Assembly (NCBI GenBank): GCA_945862355.1 | Contig: CAMAYR010000019.1 | Location: 1-36,230, forward strand | DNA from: Devosia equisanguinis | Lineage (GTDB): Bacteria; Pseudomonadota; Alphaproteobacteria; Rhizobiales; Hyphomicrobiaceae | Direction of reading: 5' to 3' | Length of the DNA: 36,230 nucleotides | Part shown: one piece after another, positions 31,089 through 36,230 of the stretch | Numbering within the stretch: position 1 is the first letter of the stretch | Layout: each line of letters opens with the position of its first letter | Position numbers and translations under genes: made by a program | The notes under the pieces: generated by a model | Database searches by the model: none | Told to the model about the DNA's origin: nothing | Seen by the model: only the letters and a program-made list of their open reading frames with translations

Positions 31089-31232
31089 TACCATCGAGCG
31101 AGAGTTTCGATCCACTACATGGGGCTTCACTTTCGCTGCGGCGCTTGCGCCGGGCCGCAGTCGCGCCCTCGCCGAGCGGACAGAGCAACAAGTCATGACT
31201 TCCGCTCGGTGGTTTGAGTGGAAGTTCTGCGT

Positions 31233-31955
31233 TCAGGTCCCGTCTTTCATCGGTATTGCGAGATGCTTACGCCAGATTGCCTTGTCGCCGAGGGATTCGA
31301 TGAACTCGAGGTGGGCGGCCTCGTCGCCGGGTGTGAGGCGGGGCGGGAGTGGCGTGGGGCGCGGCCGTGCCTTACCCAAGTGCACGACGTTGCTGGCGGT
31401 ATCGGCGGTGGATTTCGCGAGGCTGAGCTTGGCTTGGCGTTCGCCGATCAGCTCGACATAAACGTCGGCCAAGAGGCTCGAGTCCATAAGCGCGCCGTGC
31501 TTCACGCGCTTTGAGTTGTCGATGCCGTAGCGCTTGCACAGCGCGTCCAGCGTATTTGGGCCGGCTGGGTGCTTGCGCCGCGCGATGGCGAGTGTGTCGA
31601 CGACGCGGTCGGGCGTGACGTGGGGTCGGCCGATCCGGCCAAGCTCCATGTTGATGAAGCCCATGTCGAAGTTGGCATTGTGGATGACCAGCGAGCCGTC
31701 GTCGCCGAGGAAGGCGAGGAAGTCGTCGACGACATTGCCGAAAACCGGCTTGTCGGCCAGCGAGGCGGTCGAGATGCCATGCACGCGCTCTGCGTCGGGG
31801 TGGACCTCGCGGCCTTCGGGGTTGATGTATTGGTGGTACTCGCGGCCGGATGGGATGCGATTGATAAGCTCGATACAGCCGATCTCGATCAGCCGGTCGC
31901 CCTTCTTGTGATCGAGACCGGTGGTCTCGGTGTCCATGACGATCTCGCGCAGCAT
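31233..31955 (-). CDS. dnaQ: DNA polymerase III epsilon subunit
   Basis: MLREIVMDTETTGLDHKKGDRLIEIGCIELINRIPSGREYHQYINPE, VIHNANFDMGFINMEL. Confidence 0.95.
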   Translation of the reverse strand: MLREIVMDTETTGLDHKKGDRLIEIGCIELINRIPSGREYHQYINPEGREVHPDAERVHGISTASLADKPVFGNVVDDFLAFLGDDGSLVIHNANFDMGFINMELGRIGRPHVTPDRVVDTLAIARRKHPAGPNTLDALCKRYGIDNSKRVKHGALMDSSLLADVYVELIGERQAKLSLAKSTADTASNVVHLGKARPRPTPLPPRLTPGDEAAHLEFIESLGDKAIWRKHLAIPMKDGT

Positions 31956-32011
31956 GGCAATCTCCTCGGGGGACTTTCGCACGGCCAATCCGCGAATGCG
32001 CGCGGCGTGCC

Positions 32012-32626
32012 TCAGCTCCAATGCTCGGCGAAGGCGCGACCGGAGCGGCCTTGAAGCTCGACAACGATTCGGTCGACCTGTGCGAGGGTCTCCTCCAAGG
32101 CCACCCCGCTATCCACAACGAAGGTGGCCTGACGGCGCTTTTCTGTGTCGGGGAGCTGTCGGGCCAGAATCATTTCGAGCTTCTCGGGCGTCATGCCGGG
32201 TCGTTCCAGCACACGGGCACGTTGCACCTCGGCGGGTGCGCTGACCACCAACGTCACGTCGCAGCGGCGGGCCTTGTCGGCCTCGAAAAGCAGCGGGTGC
32301 TCGAGGACCGCCATCGTGGCGCCACTGCGCGCGGCGGCCTGGAGGCATTCCCGCTCAGCCTCGTGAACGAGGGGATGAACAATGGCTTCAAGGCGTTTGA
32401 AGCCGGAGGGGTCCTTCAGCAGCTCGGCGGAGAGGCGGGAACGATCGACACGGCCGTCTCTCGTGCAACCAGGAAAGGCGGCCTCGACAGGGGCCACTGC
32501 AAGGCCCTCGTAGAGCTCGTGGACGAGAGCGTCGGCGTCGCATACGGGGAGGCCCAGCTCGCGAAGGCGGCCGGCTATGGTGGATTTGCCCATGCCGATC
32601 GAGCCGGTAAGACCAATGACGAGCAT
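32012..32626 (-). CDS. coaE: Dephospho-CoA kinase
   Basis: MLVIGLTGSIGMGKSTIAGRLRELGLPVCDADALVHELY; LEHPLLFE. Confidence 0.94.
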   Translation of the reverse strand: MLVIGLTGSIGMGKSTIAGRLRELGLPVCDADALVHELYEGLAVAPVEAAFPGCTRDGRVDRSRLSAELLKDPSGFKRLEAIVHPLVHEAERECLQAAARSGATMAVLEHPLLFEADKARRCDVTLVVSAPAEVQRARVLERPGMTPEKLEMILARQLPDTEKRRQATFVVDSGVALEETLAQVDRIVVELQGRSGRAFAEHWS

Positions 32627-32802
32627 TTCGATGTGAGCCTTTCGTGCATCGTGTATCGCGGACAACGCGGCGGTATGCCGGGGCATTCTGACTGCGCGGC
32701 GATCGTTCCGGCAAGGGACTTCGATGGGGAGGGACTTCGATAGATCCAATCGGCCGTTTCTCATGTAATGTGATTTTGAACCAGAACTTCCGGAACAATC
32801 TC

Positions 32803-33204
32803 ATGGCTCGGGCGATCCAGATCCTGCTGCTGCTGGCGGCTCTCGCGGCGCCGTTGTCAGCTTCGGCGGAGGGTGAGATTGGTGCTGAGAACGTGGAGAT
32901 CGTGTCGTCGTTGTGGTGTGACACGGCCGACCAGCTCGAGGCGGTTCTGATGGCGCACTACACCCACAAGGAGCCGATGGCACAGGCGATGGCGGAGATC
33001 AATCGGTTCAGCCCGGATGCCTGCATCATGGCCCGGGCGATCGTCCGTACCGGCAGGGAGGTGCGGCGGGTGACGGCGGGTAATAGCATCATGTCGCTGC
33101 GTGCGGCGCTGGTGCTCGGTGTCATGCGTGGGCAATATGCGATGATGATGAGGCCGCAGACGTGGTTTTTCGTGCGGATCGTCGACGAGCTGATCCCCCT
33201 GTGA
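32803..33204 (+). CDS. Small exported protein of unknown function
   Basis: Signal peptide MARAIQILLLLAALAAPLSASA; no recognised family. Confidence 0.6.
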   Translation: MARAIQILLLLAALAAPLSASAEGEIGAENVEIVSSLWCDTADQLEAVLMAHYTHKEPMAQAMAEINRFSPDACIMARAIVRTGREVRRVTAGNSIMSLRAALVLGVMRGQYAMMMRPQTWFFVRIVDELIPL

Positions 33205-33243
33205 GCAGGCGGCGTCGCCGGTTTCCAGTCGGCGGTCCCCGAT

Positions 33244-33843
33244 TTATGTGGCGAGCTGATCGCGGCGGCGCAGCTCGGCGAGAACCGGAAGTAACGGCAG
33301 GCCGAGGATGGTGAAGTAGTCGCCGTCTATCTGCTCGAAAAGTTGGATGCCAAGGCCCTCCAGCTCGTAAGCGCCGACGCAGGCACATACCCTGTCGCCG
33401 GCGGCGGCGAGATAGTCGTCCAGAAAGGCGTCCGAGACATCGCGCATCGTCAGCTTTGCTGTCTCGATGTGGCTCCAGACCTCGTGGCCTTTCCTGGCCA
33501 GGGACACGGCTGACGACAGCTCATGGGTCCGTCCGGCGAGGGAGCGGAGCTGCGCGCGGGCGGCGGCGATGTCGGCGGGTTTGGTGTAGATCGCGCCGTC
33601 GAGCGCGAGCACCTGATCGGCTCCGATGACCAGCGCCGCGGGAACGCGCCGGCTCGCCTCCTCCGCCTTCGCGCGAGCGAGTGTGAGAGCGACCCGTTGC
33701 GGCGCAGCTTGTTGACCGATCTCGTTGCGCAGGGCGTGCTCATCGACATCGGCGGGGGCAACCCGAAAGGCAACGCCGGCCGCCTCCAGCAACTTGCGCC
33801 GTGCGCTGCTGCCGGAGGCCAGGATCAGTTCATAAGGGGCCAT
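33244..33843 (-). CDS. maf: Maf-like nucleotide pyrophosphatase
   Basis: ELILASGSSARRKLLEAAGVAFRVAPADVDE, VIGADQVLALDG, DDYLAAAGDRVCACVGAYELEGLG. Confidence 0.94.
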   Translation of the reverse strand: MAPYELILASGSSARRKLLEAAGVAFRVAPADVDEHALRNEIGQQAAPQRVALTLARAKAEEASRRVPAALVIGADQVLALDGAIYTKPADIAAARAQLRSLAGRTHELSSAVSLARKGHEVWSHIETAKLTMRDVSDAFLDDYLAAAGDRVCACVGAYELEGLGIQLFEQIDGDYFTILGLPLLPVLAELRRRDQLAT

Positions 33844-33896
33844 GCTGAGGCGCTTTCTCTCGCGTGGCTCCTGTCGGTGGCGCCATGCAACCGAAG

Positions 33897-34904
33897 TCAG
33901 GCACCGAAGGTGAAGCGCGAGCCGACGTTGGTCGTCACGACACGCTCGGGCATCCGGCGGCGAAGGCTCTGAATGAAGGCTTCACCCGAGCAGTGCATGG
34001 GGACGACCACGTCGGGCTTGAGGGCCTCGAGCTCAGTTATCGTCTGCTCGATGTACTCGGGCGGCGCGGTCACGAGATGGAATCCGCCGAGCACGGCGTG
34101 GAGCTTGGAGACGCCGGAGACGTGCATGGCCTGCTTTATGGTGTTGATCAGGCCAACGTGGCCGCAGGAGGATATGACGACGAGGCCGCGGCCCTGGATG
34201 ATGTAGCAGGTGGCGTGCTCGTCGGGGTGGGTGTCCTTCATGAGCTTGCCGCGCCGCTCGGTCTCGGTGAAGTGGTCGTACTCGTAGACCATCGAGCCGC
34301 CGCTGACCGTCTCGAAGGAATTGCGCTCAATGAACCCGGTCGTGAAGGCCTGATCCTCGATGATGTGCGGCTCGCTGCATGAGCACGGCTTGACTGCCTG
34401 TGCCGTCAGCATGGCGCGGTCGACACGGCCCCAGGAGATCGGGTCCTTGGGATCGCCCAGCATCTTCTCGCGGAAGCCTTCCTCGCCGCCGTTGTAGAAG
34501 CTGAGGTCCTCGCGCATTTTGCTGCGGTGCTGGGTGATGAAGCCCACCATGCCGCCGAAATGGTCGCGATGGGCGTGGGAAAGGATGAGGCCGTCGATTT
34601 TCGTGGGGTCGATGTCGAGCAGGTCGGCGTTGCGCAGGACGATCTCAGGCGTATAGCCGAAATCCAACATGAACTGGGCCGTGGCGCCGGCGCGGGCGCT
34701 CTCCAGGTGCAGCGACAGGCCCCATTCGCAAGCGAGGGACGTCATCTGGCGCTTCGGGACCTGGCCGACGTGCTCGATCCTGACGAAATCGTGCGTGTGC
34801 TTGGGCAGGAAGCGCTCGTAGCGGCTGTCGACGACGACGCGAACCGAGAGGCGATCGACGGTTGGAGGGGCGAAGGGCTTGGTGGGGGCTAACGACTGGC
34901 TCAT
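33897..34904 (-). CDS. Metallo-beta-lactamase fold hydrolase (dihydropterin/RFA-P synthase-like group)
   Basis: DGLILSHAHRDHFGGMVGF (HxHxDH), SSCGHVGLINTI, GGFHLVTAP, VVPMHCSGEAFI. Confidence 0.85.
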   Translation of the reverse strand: MSQSLAPTKPFAPPTVDRLSVRVVVDSRYERFLPKHTHDFVRIEHVGQVPKRQMTSLACEWGLSLHLESARAGATAQFMLDFGYTPEIVLRNADLLDIDPTKIDGLILSHAHRDHFGGMVGFITQHRSKMREDLSFYNGGEEGFREKMLGDPKDPISWGRVDRAMLTAQAVKPCSCSEPHIIEDQAFTTGFIERNSFETVSGGSMVYEYDHFTETERRGKLMKDTHPDEHATCYIIQGRGLVVISSCGHVGLINTIKQAMHVSGVSKLHAVLGGFHLVTAPPEYIEQTITELEALKPDVVVPMHCSGEAFIQSLRRRMPERVVTTNVGSRFTFGA

Positions 34905-35202
34905 CGGCAATTTCCTCCGTGCGGGCGAGGCTGCCTCGGTTGGGCGGCGTCGCGGTAGCAGACTGCTGGGGGCACTATATGATGCAGGTCGGTTGGTTCG
35001 CACGCCGAAAAATGCGCAGCGGCCCGCCGTCGGAATCAGAGTATTTGGCGGGTGCAAGGAAAATCGGGGCAGCGGATCAATTATTCCAATCGCCAATGGA
35101 CCTGCCGGTCGCGGCGTGGCATTTTCACGCCAAGGCCGGGGCTCAGCTCAACAGGCGGCTCATGCTGGTTATCCGGCTTGCGTTCCAGGGAGGTAAGAAA
35201 GA

Positions 35203-36123
35203 ATGCGAAAGGCTATTTCGTGGACTGCCGCGATTGCGGCAGCGTGCGTTGTGGGCGGTACAGCCGTCTCAGCCCAGGAGATCAAGGTGGGCGTAGTCCT
35301 GCCGTTCACAGGCGTTGGCGCTGAGCTCGGGCAGCAGGGCAAGCGCGGCATCGAGCAGTACTTGAAGCTCAACGCCGACAAGCTGAAGCCCTACACGTTC
35401 AAGATCATCGAGCGCGACGAAAAGGATGCCAGCGGCGCAAGCGCCAAGGTCGTGGTGCAGGAGTTGATCACCCAGGACAAGGTGGACTTTCTACTGGGCT
35501 GGATCTACTCGCCCAACGCGATCGCGTCGGCACAGCTCGTGACTGCGGGCAAGGTCCCGGCCATCATCACGAACGCGGGCACGGCACACATCACCAACTT
35601 GTCGAAGAGCTACGCGCGCGTCTCGTTCAGCATGTGGCACTCCGGTCATGCGCTCGGAACGGCCGCTGCCAAGCAGCTCAAGGCCAAGACGGCCGTCGTC
35701 GGGTATACGGACTTCCCGCCGGGCAAGGACAGCCTCAACGCTTTCAAGCTTGCGTTTGAGGCCGCTGGCGGCAAGGTAATCGACGAGATCCCAATGGGGG
35801 GCGCCAACGCGGTGCCCGACTTCACGCCCTTTTTCCAGCGCGCGAAGGAAAAGAAGCCCGACGTGTTCTTCGTTTTCGTGCCATCCGGCGACCACGCAAC
35901 TGCTGTCGCAAGAACATACGGCGCATTGGGAATGAAAGAGGCAGGGATCAAGCTGATCGGCCCCGGCGACATCACCCAGGACAACAAGCTGCAGGCGATG
36001 GGCAAGGCTGCCGTCGGTCTCGTGACGATGCACCACTACAACGCCGATCTCGACAACCCCGAGAACAAGCGTTTCGTAGCATCGTCCTGCTTCCGTAACT
36101 CCGATCCGGTGGTGATGGCGTAA
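35203..36123 (+). pseudogene. Branched-chain amino acid ABC transporter substrate-binding protein (LivK-like), 3'-truncated by the terminal repeat
   Basis: MRKAISWTAAIAAACVVGGTAVSAQEIKVGVVLPFTGVGAELGQQGKRGIEQYL...HYNADLDNPENKRFVA; then SSCFRNSDPVVMA* is encoded by the repeat. Confidence 0.88.
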
Positions 36124-36229
36124 GGGTCTGGGTTGGTTTGCGAATCAGCTATTTCTCTTGTCGAGGGCGGCTCACTCGGCAGGTGATGGGATGCGAAGCT
36201 TCGAGATCGTGCAGTCGGACACCGACACG
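36086..36229. repeat. Right arm of the 144-bp terminal inverted repeat; an outward ORF starts at 36191 (MRSFEIVQSDTDT...) and runs off the window
   Basis: Reverse complement of 1-144; ATG at 36191 preceded by AGGTGA. Confidence 0.95.
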
Positions 36230-36230
36230 A

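Overview
36.2 kb of high-GC alphaproteobacterial (Rhizobiales-like) chromosome. Two ORF-poor accessory edges flank a conserved core: leuA, mreBCD-mrdA-rodA, cpdR, N-formylglutamate amidohydrolase, inositol-phosphatase/hisN, ppsR(DUF299) // hemE-hemJ-iscA-like, DUF924, lldD-like, mutS-glnD, trxB, dnaQ, coaE, maf. Most notable observations: (1) three tandem minus-strand small-RNA genes between the amidohydrolase and the inositol-phosphatase gene. They share the core GGGCGUUUCCUCCCUAGACUU, each has its own intrinsic terminator, and the stems differ in sequence but pair perfectly; they look like a triplicated MmgR/suhB (alpha-r8) family. (2) A probable chromosomal oriC between ppsR and hemE, with DnaA-box-like sites, an AT-rich stretch and clustered GANTC sites. 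(3) A 144-bp perfect inverted repeat at the two window ends, which truncates a LivK-type gene and indicates two inverted copies of one repeat element. (4) A 45-nt 3' fragment of tRNA-Thr(TGT) cut at the anticodon loop, resembling an integration scar. (5) A two-copy, two-hairpin intergenic repeat. (6) A -1 frameshift in otherwise conserved mreB. (7) A Leu-rich leader peptide with a four-arm attenuator-like structure before leuA. All calls come from reading the sequence and the supplied ORFs; no database search was run.
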